DNA of 64,000 nucleotides, from assembly GCF_004519315.1 (NCBI RefSeq), contig NZ_SOZE01000001.1, forward strand, positions 1-64,000, read 5' to 3'. The stretch's first letter is position 1, and every line of letters begins with the position of its first letter. Origin of the DNA: Mucilaginibacter psychrotolerans. GTDB lineage: Bacteria; Bacteroidota; Bacteroidia; Sphingobacteriales; Sphingobacteriaceae. Shown one piece after another: positions 44,334 to 52,552 of this stretch. The position numbers and the translations under genes were made by a program. The notes under the pieces were generated by a model. The model made no database searches. It saw only the letters and a list, made by a program, of their open reading frames with translations, and was not told where the DNA came from.

Positions 44334-45314
44334 ATGAAAATAATACGAACAGCTATTCCGTTGAATGGATTTAATATCGATGAATTAACCCAACCGTTTA
44401 CATTTAATGATTTCGATATAATCAAAAATCCTGTATTCTTACAACGAGAATTCGGATTTCCCATACTGGTTAAATATTTGGGACTTCACGAGTTTAATAT
44501 TTTAGTCGATTCAATCTGTTTTTATGCAGCGATTGGATGCCCAGATGAAATTTGCGAAAACCCGATGCTCTTATCAATTCCGGCTTTTGATAAAATTGAC
44601 ATATTTTTAACTTGCTTATGGTTTGTAAAAGACAATAGCTGCAATGCACCGAATTTGTTTTCCTACGTGCTAGAAAGCGGAGTGTATAGCTTCCTTAATT
44701 CACATTCTTTATATACCACTTGTATAGGTTCCCACGTAGAAACAAAGTTTACTGACGAAGAACTAAACAGGACAGTCGAAATAGTTCAAAAATTACTGAA
44801 CATTGCAGAAAATGATACATTCAATAAGTCAATCTATACAGATGCAATAGTAAGTATACCAAAAAATGGAATTCATTTGGGCATAATGAATCAGGTGGAC
44901 TACAACCTGAGAAACAGAATCGAACGCGCGTTTTTATTTCTGAAGTCGGCGAGAAGCTCAAGCTTCATTCTCATGAAGATTTCATTGTATATGAATATTT
45001 ATGAGTGTTTATTCACCACAGATGCTACGGAGATAGTACATAAGATGGCTGAAAGAGTCGCTTGTTATTACACTAAGGATAAATCGGAGAGACTGCTTAC
45101 TTTTCGCCTAATTAAAGACGCGTATAAAATTAGGTCGAGATACTTTCATGGTAAAGAACTTGAAAAGAAGACAACATTTACGAGCACTCCAGACCTTTTG
45201 CAGCGGCTTGACAATCTTACAAGGATTGTTTTAACAAAGATAATCATTGAAGATTCATCAGTTTTTTTAAGAAAAGATTTGGAACCATATTTTGAGGAGT
45301 TGATTTTTTCCTGA
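44334..45314 (+). CDS. Apea/HEPN-like accessory protein
   Basis: A 326-residue protein, strongly AT-rich against its neighbours. The C-terminal ~130 residues look like an Apea-type HEPN domain: NRIERAFLFLKSARSSS, ISLYMNIYECLF, HKMAERVACYY, and the motif R267-S-R-Y-F-H272-G (an R-x4-H of the kind used by HEPN RNases). The N-terminal ~190 residues are unrecognised. HEPN proteins often serve in phage defence or toxin systems; that role here is inference. It sits between the real 3' end of the P1 peptidase gene and a diverged copy of that end. Confidence 0.65.
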   Translation: MKIIRTAIPLNGFNIDELTQPFTFNDFDIIKNPVFLQREFGFPILVKYLGLHEFNILVDSICFYAAIGCPDEICENPMLLSIPAFDKIDIFLTCLWFVKDNSCNAPNLFSYVLESGVYSFLNSHSLYTTCIGSHVETKFTDEELNRTVEIVQKLLNIAENDTFNKSIYTDAIVSIPKNGIHLGIMNQVDYNLRNRIERAFLFLKSARSSSFILMKISLYMNIYECLFTTDATEIVHKMAERVACYYTKDKSERLLTFRLIKDAYKIRSRYFHGKELEKKTTFTSTPDLLQRLDNLTRIVLTKIIIEDSSVFLRKDLEPYFEELIFS

Positions 45315-45345
45315 TAGGCTTATTGTGATTTTTGAGAGTAAATTC

Positions 45346-45441
45346 GCCATGGTTGCTGCCGACACCATGGAAGGCATCTACGGCAATACCTCATATGCCT
45401 TGCCGCACGATGCGGTGAAGAGGTTGTTGAAGAAGTATTGA
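45346..45441 (+). pseudogene. diverged second copy of the 3' end of the P1 peptidase gene
   Basis: These 96 bases align with 44169-44264 at about 85 percent by hand count, without gaps. They encode AMVAADTMEG then YGNTSYALPHDAVKRLLKKY and a stop. Most differences are at third codon positions, so the copy comes from a homologous gene that was under protein selection, not from a fresh duplication. No start or upstream part of that gene remains. Confidence 0.85.
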
Positions 45442-45502
45442 GTGGTGAAGCAAGATTTGGGATGGTAATGATGCTAGCCATAGGTTAAAATCGGGAAGAG
45501 TG

Positions 45503-46501
45503 CTATACCGAAGTTTGGGAACTTGGCGCTGTGTAAAACCCCAACTCGTCATTTACTTTTGTTAAAATCAACGTATTTATTTTTGAGCGATCATCCAAAA
45601 GTTCAACTGGATAATATGTTTGCACTCTTAAGTAGTTTTGCACTCCGCCGCCTTTTAGCGATTTATTTAATGAGCGAAACCAAATTGCGTAGTCGATTCC
45701 CTTTAAGTTTAAAAAGATAAATTGTTTATTAAAATATTGACAATCAATCGATTTTGAATAAGTTTCAAGAATAAAGAAAACTTCCTTTGGAATGTTTCTA
45801 AAATCAACGGCCGTGTTTCTATGGTATGTTTTTCCGGGGCGGTTGAATTTAACAGATTCTGCAAAATGTCCGAAGAGGGTGTGTATGTAAACGAAGCTGT
45901 CGATTACAACCAAATTACCACAAAGATTTAACCTTTCTTCTAAAGCGTTGCCCTCCTCGTAATATTCTTTAATTTGGAGATAAAGATATTTACTATGTAA
46001 AACGAGTGCTTTTTTAATGTATTTATGTCTATTTGAACCTTCGCCTGAATCTCTTGAATATTTTACAAGTTCTTTAATCAGTCGGTTTGTTTCGCTTGAG
46101 ATTGTTTGTAAAATTTCGGAAGCAAATTTTTGCCCTTCTATTATATTTAACCATTGCTCAAAATGTGTATGTAAAAAATCGGAATCGATGCGTTTTTGGG
46201 AGGGTGGTATTATAGTGTTCGCTTCCCGGATTACACCCCAACCGTCGTGATCCTGCCAATAAAGCAAATATTTTTGCCAAAATAAAAAGTCAGAACATTG
46301 ATCAAAACCCTCAGCAGTCAATTTGGGGGCATTTGGATCATAAGCGTGCAAGCCTCTAAGCCCCAAGCAAATAAATTTGGATTCGGCTAGTGTCAAAACT
46401 TCTTTTGCAACAAGTTTATTGATAAGCGTTTGGGTTATTTCCTGGAATCTTCCCTTTGGTAAGCTATGTGCTTTTAAAAGTTCCTCTCTCGTATATGTCA
46501 T
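45503..46501 (-). CDS. unknown accessory protein, 332 residues
   Basis: Not recognised. A soluble, AT-rich-coded protein, mostly helical in the first half (KGRFQEITQTLINKLVAKEV, FASEILQTISSETNRLIKELVK) and more beta-rich in the second. No signal peptide or membrane helix. Its ATG overlaps the stop codon of the bshC remnant upstream (ATGA overlap), as if it was once translated right after a complete bshC. It converges on the P1-peptidase remnant. It lies in the hotspot at 44.2-48 kb, so a defence or other cargo role is plausible but unproven. Confidence 0.6.
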   Translation of the reverse strand: MTYTREELLKAHSLPKGRFQEITQTLINKLVAKEVLTLAESKFICLGLRGLHAYDPNAPKLTAEGFDQCSDFLFWQKYLLYWQDHDGWGVIREANTIIPPSQKRIDSDFLHTHFEQWLNIIEGQKFASEILQTISSETNRLIKELVKYSRDSGEGSNRHKYIKKALVLHSKYLYLQIKEYYEEGNALEERLNLCGNLVVIDSFVYIHTLFGHFAESVKFNRPGKTYHRNTAVDFRNIPKEVFFILETYSKSIDCQYFNKQFIFLNLKGIDYAIWFRSLNKSLKGGGVQNYLRVQTYYPVELLDDRSKINTLILTKVNDELGFYTAPSSQTSV

Positions 46502-46575
46502 ATTTCTTCTTCCGTCAATACAGTAAACTTAAACTCCAACGGCTCAAAGTTACGGATGAATTAATCTCTGAACAT
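46500..46575 (-). pseudogene. diverged second copy of the 3' end of bshC
   Basis: The last ~56 aligned bases match the end of bshC (47864-47920) at about 89 percent. They encode FIRNFEPLEFKFTVLTE, then EEI and a stop, against LIRNFEPLDFKFTVLTE in the intact gene. A stop codon interrupts the frame just upstream, and the rest of the gene is gone. The stop overlaps the start of the 332-residue gene. Confidence 0.85.
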
Positions 46576-46595
46576 CCCAACCTGCTCCATTATTT

Positions 46596-46605
46596 GGGGG
46601 GGGGG
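46596..46605. repeat. run of ten Gs in non-coding DNA
   Basis: A G10 tract between the bshC remnant and the small membrane gene. Such tracts are prone to slippage in the cell and to sequencing error. It lies close to the edge of the remnant. Confidence 0.7.
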
Positions 46606-46653
46606 ACGCGAAAGGATGAGAGCCCGTACATGAAGAGGAGTGGGGCGTTTATT

Positions 46654-46926
46654 TCAAAAAAACACACCGTAAATAATCCCCAACAAAGTAATCGCCTGAA
46701 ACAGGTAGCAGAACCTGGTGAATATCTTACCCATTCGTACACCTGTAATAAACTGCCCGATAAGCAACAGGAACAGTGCGCAAAAAACGCCCGTCACTAT
46801 ACCTGCGCCTACTGTTGCGGCCCCAAGTTTGCCGGCATGGTGTTGAGGTGCGAAGTAGTTATAAATGTAGAGGGCCAGGCACAAGGCCCAATACATCCAA
46901 AAACTCCTATCGGGTATAGATGACAT
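46654..46926 (-). CDS. small three-helix membrane protein
   Basis: A 90-residue hydrophobic protein with three likely membrane helices (about 8-26, 33-58 and 70-89). It is not recognised. The frame stays open for about 16 codons upstream of the ATG without another good start, so the true N-terminus may differ or have been lost. Its base composition is closer to the core genes than to the AT-rich genes on either side. Confidence 0.45.
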   Translation of the reverse strand: MSSIPDRSFWMYWALCLALYIYNYFAPQHHAGKLGAATVGAGIVTGVFCALFLLLIGQFITGVRMGKIFTRFCYLFQAITLLGIIYGVFF

Positions 46927-46969
46927 ACGCGCTGCCGGATGCGGGGTTAATTCTTCCTCTATTATTTGA

Positions 46970-47737
46970 TTACCAATTAGTTATTGATATTTTCTTTAAT
47001 GATTCTATGCTATAAAAATCTACCGAACTTCTTTTTTTTGAATTATTATAAAATAGGATATCACTTTTAGTTCTGCCTATATAGTAATAACTCTGTGTCG
47101 ACTTGATAGTATCTGAAGCTGTAGCTACATACGTGCCAGTATATGCGTCGCCAAATCTAACATCAACGTTTTTCTTCAATCCCATATATCCATTATTGAA
47201 GAATAAAATAGTTGAGACAAAAAATAGCACTCTAAACTTATCTGAAATGGTCGGGTAAATCGTCTTAATTAGCCATGAAACAATAAGGCAAATAAACACC
47301 GACATTACACAAACTATTGCCGAGAAATAATAATTCATGAAATAAATTAAATCGAAAGAGCTAAAATAAATTATAGTCAAAGACACACAAATTATGACAA
47401 ACCCAATAATTAACTCTCGCGTTGAATGATAAAAAAAACGGTCTTTGTACTTAAGTATTTTACAAGGTTTCTTCCGCTCGCGCGGTTTCGGCCGAGTGAG
47501 TTTAAGAATAAATATAATAAAGAGAATAATTAGCAATTCTAATAAAACATCAATAGTGTCAGAAAGCGATAAAGGCAATAGTTCACCTATATCTAAATGT
47601 GCCAGTATATTAATCCCGAAAAGCCTATAATAAATGAAGATGTTAAGCGTACCGGAACCCAATACTATTATTGTGATTAAAGGCAGCAATCCTATAATTT
47701 TTGAAGTTATATCATCCTGATTATCTTCTTTATTCAT
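46970..47737 (-). CDS. multi-spanning membrane protein of unknown function
   Basis: A 255-residue, AT-rich-coded protein. The start at 47737 gives MNKEDNQDDITSK followed by the first hydrophobic segment. Five membrane helices are likely (about 15-35, 55-72, 95-118, 125-150 and 165-182). The C-terminal ~70 residues are probably outside (VDVRFGDAYTGTYVATASDTI, then YYYIGRTKSDILFY). It lies between the bshC remnant and the intact bshC end, in the accessory hotspot. Could be an effector of a defence system, but nothing proves this. Confidence 0.55.
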   Translation of the reverse strand: MNKEDNQDDITSKIIGLLPLITIIVLGSGTLNIFIYYRLFGINILAHLDIGELLPLSLSDTIDVLLELLIILFIIFILKLTRPKPRERKKPCKILKYKDRFFYHSTRELIIGFVIICVSLTIIYFSSFDLIYFMNYYFSAIVCVMSVFICLIVSWLIKTIYPTISDKFRVLFFVSTILFFNNGYMGLKKNVDVRFGDAYTGTYVATASDTIKSTQSYYYIGRTKSDILFYNNSKKRSSVDFYSIESLKKISITNW

Positions 47738-47859
47738 TGTGATTAGGTTACACCTAAATATCAGAAGAATTACAAATAAATCATATAATATTATTGGTAT
47801 TCTTTTACAAAAGAACACGCATTATAATTATTCAAGAACAATTGTTGTAAAATATTATC

Positions 47860-49470
47860 CTACTCCGTCAACACCGTAAACTTAAAATCCAACGGCTCAA
47901 AATTACGGATGAGTTCATCAATGAATAGCTGCCCCCATTTTACGTAGGATAAGCCGAAGTTCTCCTGCCGTTCCTGCAGACTGTTTTTGGGGAAGAGATC
48001 GATTTTGATGTGTTCTATCTGTTCCAGCCGGGTTTGGTAGTTGCGTTTCTCGGCCTTTACCAGTTTCTTTTGGAAGCTATCCATCGCATGTTTCAGCCGG
48101 GCCTGTACGGCGGCGGCAGAAGGGGCAAGGGTAGGGTCGATCTTGTGCGAGCGGAGTTTGATCTTTTCGAAGGTGCGTTCAATTTCGCGCCATTCTTCGG
48201 TAAGGGTAAGGTCGTGATTGCTGTGCTTTTTTACCCAGCCGTTCTTTATCTCGTCGGTGCTTTTGAATAGTTCGGCAGGTGCAAGCTCCATGCTCTTTAT
48301 TTTGGTTGCGGTGTCCTTCGGGATAACCAGTGCCGAATTGCGGAGGATAAGGATGGGGAAATCGACACCGTAATAATCAAAATTCGATTTCAGTTCCAGC
48401 CAGTAAACTACCTCGGCACCACCGCCAATGTAGGCGATGTTGGGCAAAATGCACTCCTGGTAAAGCGGGCGCATCACCACATTGGGGCTAAAGCGTTCGG
48501 GCGCGGAGGCTATTTCCTTTTTTAGTTCTTCTTCAGTAAAGCTGATGTCGGTGTTGTTTACCTTATAAAGCCCATCTTCAAATACAAGGCGTTCGCGCAG
48601 CTGCTCCTTCAGGTAAAAGAAATTGATTTCGCGCGGGTTTACCTGTATGTGCACGCCAAGTGCCTGCAACTTTTCGTTTACGGCGCTGATGTTCTTAAAA
48701 CTATTCTGTTCGATGACATCCCGCTCGATGACAGGGGCGAAAGATTGTTTGAGGCGATGATCGTCGGCATCGATGATAACCAACCCGTAACGGCCAAACA
48801 GGGCGTTTACCAAATAACGGGTAGCATCGGCCAGTTTATCGAAGGCCGTATAGGCCGTTTCTACCATTTCGCCCAGTTCTGCGGAATGCCCGTCTATACC
48901 CAATACGCCTTTATATTGGTTGAGTGCCTGGCGCATGGTATCGGGGTTGATGCGGCCAGTTGCGCCGGATGCCTCGTACCACCAATGCACTTTCTTGCCG
49001 CCAATATTGGTGTAGTTGATCTCCGCAAAATCATGATCTTCTGATGCCATCCAGTAAACCGGTACGAAGTCTTTATCGGGATGCGCTTCTTTCAGTTCGC
49101 TGCAAAGCTTAATGGCGGTTACTATCTTATAAATAAAATAAAGCGGACCGGTAAAAATATTGAGCTGATGCCCGGTGGTGATGGTATAAGTGTTAGGAGC
49201 AGCAAGCGATTCAATCTTTTTACGCACGATCTCTACGGCTTCTAATTCAGGCGCGCCGTTTTGGGCGTTTTTAAAATACTGTTCGGTTAAAACTTCCACC
49301 AAGAGCTGGCGGTCGGCAATAACTTTTTTGTGTTCGAATAGTTCGGCGAAGCCTTTCAGCGTGGGGCGGTGACTGTAAAATGATCTTAACTCCGGCAAAT
49401 CGTCGAGGTAGTCGATAACGGTTTGGGAAAAGTATCCGGTTTCTTTATAGTCAATACAGGCAGCGTCCAT
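47860..49470 (-). CDS. bshC: bacillithiol biosynthesis cysteine-adding enzyme
   Basis: A 536-residue BshC, which joins cysteine to glucosaminyl-malate in the last step of bacillithiol synthesis. Landmarks: TITTGHQLNIFTGPLYFIYKIVTAIKL (about 99-124), VPVYWMASEDHDFAEIN near 141, and LPNIAYIGGGAEVVYWLELK near 338. The C-terminal coiled coil (AVQARLKHAMDSFQKKLVKAEKR) is typical. Length is normal. A diverged copy of its last 56 bases lies 1.3 kb downstream, beyond two inserted genes. An upstream gap of 220 bp holds a short tandem repeat and a palindromic repeat. Confidence 0.92.
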   Translation of the reverse strand: MDAACIDYKETGYFSQTVIDYLDDLPELRSFYSHRPTLKGFAELFEHKKVIADRQLLVEVLTEQYFKNAQNGAPELEAVEIVRKKIESLAAPNTYTITTGHQLNIFTGPLYFIYKIVTAIKLCSELKEAHPDKDFVPVYWMASEDHDFAEINYTNIGGKKVHWWYEASGATGRINPDTMRQALNQYKGVLGIDGHSAELGEMVETAYTAFDKLADATRYLVNALFGRYGLVIIDADDHRLKQSFAPVIERDVIEQNSFKNISAVNEKLQALGVHIQVNPREINFFYLKEQLRERLVFEDGLYKVNNTDISFTEEELKKEIASAPERFSPNVVMRPLYQECILPNIAYIGGGAEVVYWLELKSNFDYYGVDFPILILRNSALVIPKDTATKIKSMELAPAELFKSTDEIKNGWVKKHSNHDLTLTEEWREIERTFEKIKLRSHKIDPTLAPSAAAVQARLKHAMDSFQKKLVKAEKRNYQTRLEQIEHIKIDLFPKNSLQERQENFGLSYVKWGQLFIDELIRNFEPLDFKFTVLTE

Positions 49471-49472
49471 TT

Positions 49473-49602
49473 GATTTACGATTTTAGATTTACGATTTTA
49501 GATTTGATACCGCTTGTGGAGATTGGTGTCTCGCAAAGGCGCTAAGATCGCAAAGGTTAGCCGCTTAATTTCTTTGCGCCTTTGCGTCTTTGCGCGAAAA
49601 CT
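49473..49602. repeat. short tandem repeat and CGCAAAG-type inverted repeat
   Basis: At 49473-49507 a 14-base unit (TTTACGATTTTAGA) is repeated twice. At 49530-49555 and 49572-49597 imperfect inverted arms are built from CGCAAAG units (CGCAAAGGCGCTAAG against CTTTGCGTCTTTGCG). This kind of repeat is common between genes in Bacteroidota. It occupies most of the gap between bshC and rimO. Confidence 0.6.
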
Positions 49603-49690
49603 TCGGTATGTACCTAATTGAGCGTAAATATATTGTCGTCGAATTTAGATTTTAAAATTCTAATTCAAACATCGTGCTGCAAAAATGGTC

Positions 49691-51025
49691 TTATTTTACA
49701 ATTTGTCCATAAAGGTCAAAGTCCTCAGCGGTATTGATTTTTACGTTAACAAAGCTGCCAACGGCTGCATAATCAATGCTGGCATCTATCAGCACCTCGT
49801 TATCCACCTCGGGCGAATCGTATTCGGTACGGCCAACGAAATAGCCGCCGTCTTTCTTGTCGATCAGTACTTTATAGGTATTGCCAATTTTTTCCTGATT
49901 TTTTTCCCAGCTGATGCCCTGCTGAATTTCCATAATGGCATCGGCGCGTTCCTGTTTTACTTCTTCGGGCACATCGTCTATCAAAGAATGCGCGTGTGTT
50001 TTTTCTTCGTGCGAATAGGTGAAGCAACCCAGGCGGTCGAACTTTGTCTCGGCAACCCATTGCTGCATTTCTTCAAAATCGCGCTCGGTTTCGCCGGGGT
50101 AACCGGTGATGAGTGTGGTACGCATGGCGATGTTGGGTACACGGTCGCGAATCTCGTTCACCACATCGATGGTTTTCTGTTTGGTTAAACCGCGACGCAT
50201 GGATTTTAGCATGTTATCGGTAATGTGCTGCAGCGGCATATCCAGGTATTTACAGATATTGTCGCGCTCGTTCATTACGTCTAAAACTTCCATCGGGAAG
50301 CCTGCCGGGTAGGCATATTGCATGCGTATCCACTCCACGCCGTTCACATCGCTCAAGCGGCGCAACAGTTCGTCGAGGTTGCGTTTGCCGTATATATCCA
50401 GGCCGTAGTAAGTAAGGTCCTGGGCAATCAGTATCAATTCTTTGGTGCCATTCTTTACCAGGCTTTCGGCGTTCTTTACCAGTTGGTCTATCGGCGTGCT
50501 CACGTGCTTGCCGCGCATCAAAGGGATGGCGCAGAAGGAACATGGGCGGTTACAGCCTTCGGCAATTTTAAAATAGGCAAAATGCGAAGGGGTGGTCAAC
50601 AGGCGCTCGCCAATCAGTTCGTGGCGGTAATCGGCACCGATGTTGGTCAATATATTCTGTAGATCGTTGGTGCCGAAGTAGGCATCAACGTTGGTGATCT
50701 CGGCTTCCAGCTCAGGTTTGTAGCGTTCGCTAAGGCAACCGGTAACGATTACTTTGCCAACCTTGCCTTGTTCCTTCAATTCGCTGTATTGCAGGATGGT
50801 ATCGATAGATTCCTGCTTGGCATTATCGATAAAGCCACAGGTATTGATAACGATAATATCGTTGCTACGCAGCTTTTCGGCTTCGTGCACTACATCATAG
50901 GCATTGCCCTTTAGCTGGCCCATCAGTACTTCGCTATCGTAAATATTTTTTGAACAGCCGAGGGTAACCACGTTTACACGGGGTTTAGCGGTTAGTATCG
51001 GCTTGCTTATTGTTTTCGTCCTCAT
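49691..51025 (-). CDS. rimO: ribosomal protein S12 methylthiotransferase RimO
   Basis: A radical-SAM methylthiotransferase of about 444 residues that adds a methylthio group to an aspartate of ribosomal protein S12. Numbering from an ATG four codons upstream, the first cluster cysteines are C28, C67 and C101, and the radical-SAM motif is C162-N-R-P-C166-S-F-C169. A TRAM-like domain ends the protein (KVLIDKKDGGYFVGRTEYDSPEVDN). The exact start (51025 or 51037) is not decided; 51025 is given because the upstream one abuts the repeat. It is downstream of ftsY, separated by a long hairpin repeat. Confidence 0.93.
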   Translation of the reverse strand: MRTKTISKPILTAKPRVNVVTLGCSKNIYDSEVLMGQLKGNAYDVVHEAEKLRSNDIIVINTCGFIDNAKQESIDTILQYSELKEQGKVGKVIVTGCLSERYKPELEAEITNVDAYFGTNDLQNILTNIGADYRHELIGERLLTTPSHFAYFKIAEGCNRPCSFCAIPLMRGKHVSTPIDQLVKNAESLVKNGTKELILIAQDLTYYGLDIYGKRNLDELLRRLSDVNGVEWIRMQYAYPAGFPMEVLDVMNERDNICKYLDMPLQHITDNMLKSMRRGLTKQKTIDVVNEIRDRVPNIAMRTTLITGYPGETERDFEEMQQWVAETKFDRLGCFTYSHEEKTHAHSLIDDVPEEVKQERADAIMEIQQGISWEKNQEKIGNTYKVLIDKKDGGYFVGRTEYDSPEVDNEVLIDASIDYAAVGSFVNVKINTAEDFDLYGQIVK

Positions 51026-51039
51026 TGCATTTCCCAACC

Positions 51040-51123
51040 CGTCATTGCGAGGAACGAAGCAATCTCTGAACTATGCATAATGGACATGCTAATCGAGAGA
51101 TTGCTTCGTTCCTCGCAATGACG
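51040..51123. repeat. perfect 28-bp inverted repeat between ftsY and rimO
   Basis: The arms 51040-51067 and 51096-51123 are exact reverse complements (outer CGTCATTGCGAGG, inner AAGCAATCTCT) around a 28-base loop. A T run follows the right arm. This is the widespread GTCATTGCGAGG-type palindrome. The strong hairpin could stop or slow transcription between the two genes. Confidence 0.9.
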
Positions 51124-51160
51124 TTTTTTTTTATTATTAGCGCTGCTACGCAGCTTATCA

Positions 51161-52126
51161 TTATGATTTAAACAGGCTATTAACAAAGGATGTCCTGTCA
51201 AACAACTGCAGATGTTCAACCCCCTCGCCTACGCCTATATATTTTACCGGTATCTTAAACTGATCGGATATCCCTATCACTACACCGCCTTTTGCGGTGC
51301 CGTCCAACTTGGTTAGGGCCAGGGCGTTTACGTTGGTAGCCTCGGTAAATTGCTTGCATTGCTCAATGGCATTTTGCCCGGTCGATGCATCCAGCACCAG
51401 CAATATCTCGTGCGGCGCACCGGGGATAACCTTTTGCATTACATTTTTGATCTTGGTGAGCTCATTCATCAGGCCTACCTTATTATGTAAACGGCCGGCG
51501 GTATCAATTATGGCCACATCGTCGCCATTAGCTACTGCCGAACGGAGGGTGTCGTAGGCTACAGAAGCCGGATCGCTGCCCATGGCTTGTGCTACAACCT
51601 TTACCCCAACACGCTCGCCCCAAAGCTTTATCTGGTCTACTGCTGCCGCGCGGAAGGTATCGGCAGCGCCAAGTACTACCTGGTTGCCGGCCTGTTTTAG
51701 TTTATGGGCCAGCTTGCCTATGGTGGTGGTTTTACCCACGCCATTTACGCCAACCACCATAATTACATAGGGCTTATGGTTGCCGTATTCAAAATTTTGG
51801 AAATCGTTGCTGTTATTTTCGGCAAGGAGCTTTTGTATCTCATCCTTCAATATGCCGTTTAGCTCATTGGTGCCAACGTATTTATCGCGGGCAACACGGG
51901 CTTGTATGCGGTCGATAATTTTGAGGGTGGTGCTTACGCCAACATCAGAGGTTACCAGCACTTCTTCCAGATCATCCAGCACGTCATCATCAACGGTAGA
52001 TTTACCGGCAACAACCTTGGTTAATTTGGAGAAGAAATTATCCTTGGTTTTTTCCAGCCCGGTATCAAGCGCCTGCTGTTCCTGCTGCGTGCTTTCCTTT
52101 TTCTTAAAAAAATCAAATAATCCCAT
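51161..52126 (-). CDS. ftsY: signal recognition particle receptor FtsY
   Basis: A 321-residue SRP GTPase, the membrane receptor for co-translational targeting. N-terminal helical N domain (~20-100), then the G domain: G1 VVGVNGVGKTTTIGKL (about 122-137), DTFRAAAVDQ, G3 DTAGRLHNK, and G4 TKLDGTAKGG. It lacks the long acidic A domain of E. coli and has only a short charged start (MGLFDFFKKKESTQQEQQ), as in other Bacteroidota. It sits downstream of the DUF4295-rpmG-rpmB group. Confidence 0.95.
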   Translation of the reverse strand: MGLFDFFKKKESTQQEQQALDTGLEKTKDNFFSKLTKVVAGKSTVDDDVLDDLEEVLVTSDVGVSTTLKIIDRIQARVARDKYVGTNELNGILKDEIQKLLAENNSNDFQNFEYGNHKPYVIMVVGVNGVGKTTTIGKLAHKLKQAGNQVVLGAADTFRAAAVDQIKLWGERVGVKVVAQAMGSDPASVAYDTLRSAVANGDDVAIIDTAGRLHNKVGLMNELTKIKNVMQKVIPGAPHEILLVLDASTGQNAIEQCKQFTEATNVNALALTKLDGTAKGGVVIGISDQFKIPVKYIGVGEGVEHLQLFDRTSFVNSLFKS

Positions 52127-52242
52127 AGATGATCAGAATTTTAGAATTTTCAGAATGTTCTTTTGCTTCACAGAATAACAAGGTAAAAGAAATTTGCATT
52201 CTGTTAATTCTTCAATCCTGTTAATTCTGATTCAGACAATCA

Positions 52243-52282
52243 ACAAAAAAAGCCCTCTCGTTATATACAAGACGGCTTTTAA
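52243..52282 (-). terminator. terminator of the rpmB-rpmG-DUF4295 group
   Basis: Read on the minus strand, TAAAAGCCGTC and GAGGGCTTTTTTT form an imperfect stem (about 8 of 10 inner pairs plus AAAGCC/GGCTTT) followed by a T run, just after the DUF4295 stop. It separates this group from ftsY. Confidence 0.6.
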
Positions 52283-52308
52283 TATTTTAGCAAAAGTTTT
52301 ACCGGGTA

Positions 52309-52467
52309 TTATTTACCGGCAATTGCATCCTTAACGTTATCGTTAGGTACAATTTGCTCTTTGAATGAGTAAGCACCAGTGCGTGGCGACTTAACCATTG
52401 TAATAACTTTTGAATATTCTTTGCCTTTACCTGCTACTTTCAGTGTTGCAACTACTTTCTTTGCCAT
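52309..52467 (-). CDS. DUF4295 small basic protein
   Basis: A 52-residue basic protein (starts MAKKVVATLKVAGKGKEYSK, ends NDNVKDAIAGK). It is typical of Bacteroidota, in which a DUF4295 gene follows rpmG. Its size, charge and conserved position next to L33 and L28 suggest a ribosome-associated protein; this is inference from context. It is 85 bp downstream of rpmG on the same strand. Confidence 0.88.
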   Translation of the reverse strand: MAKKVVATLKVAGKGKEYSKVITMVKSPRTGAYSFKEQIVPNDNVKDAIAGK

Positions 52468-52552
52468 GTCTTTTTAATTATTGAATTATTAAATTAGTGA
52501 ATGAGTGAGCCGACCGCCTGAACCTAATCAACCAATCAACTTAATCAACCAA

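Noticed and set aside
46596..46605. Phase-variable G tract controlling a gene
   Set aside because: It is not inside a credible coding frame or promoter; recorded only as a homopolymer.
46456..46923. 155-codon open frame on the + strand
   Set aside because: It runs across the bshC remnant and opposite the small membrane gene; it lacks any family pattern, and its composition fits an antisense shadow.
49530..49602. CRISPR-like array of CGCAAAG units
   Set aside because: The units are short and form two inverted arms without spacers; it is a palindromic intergenic repeat.
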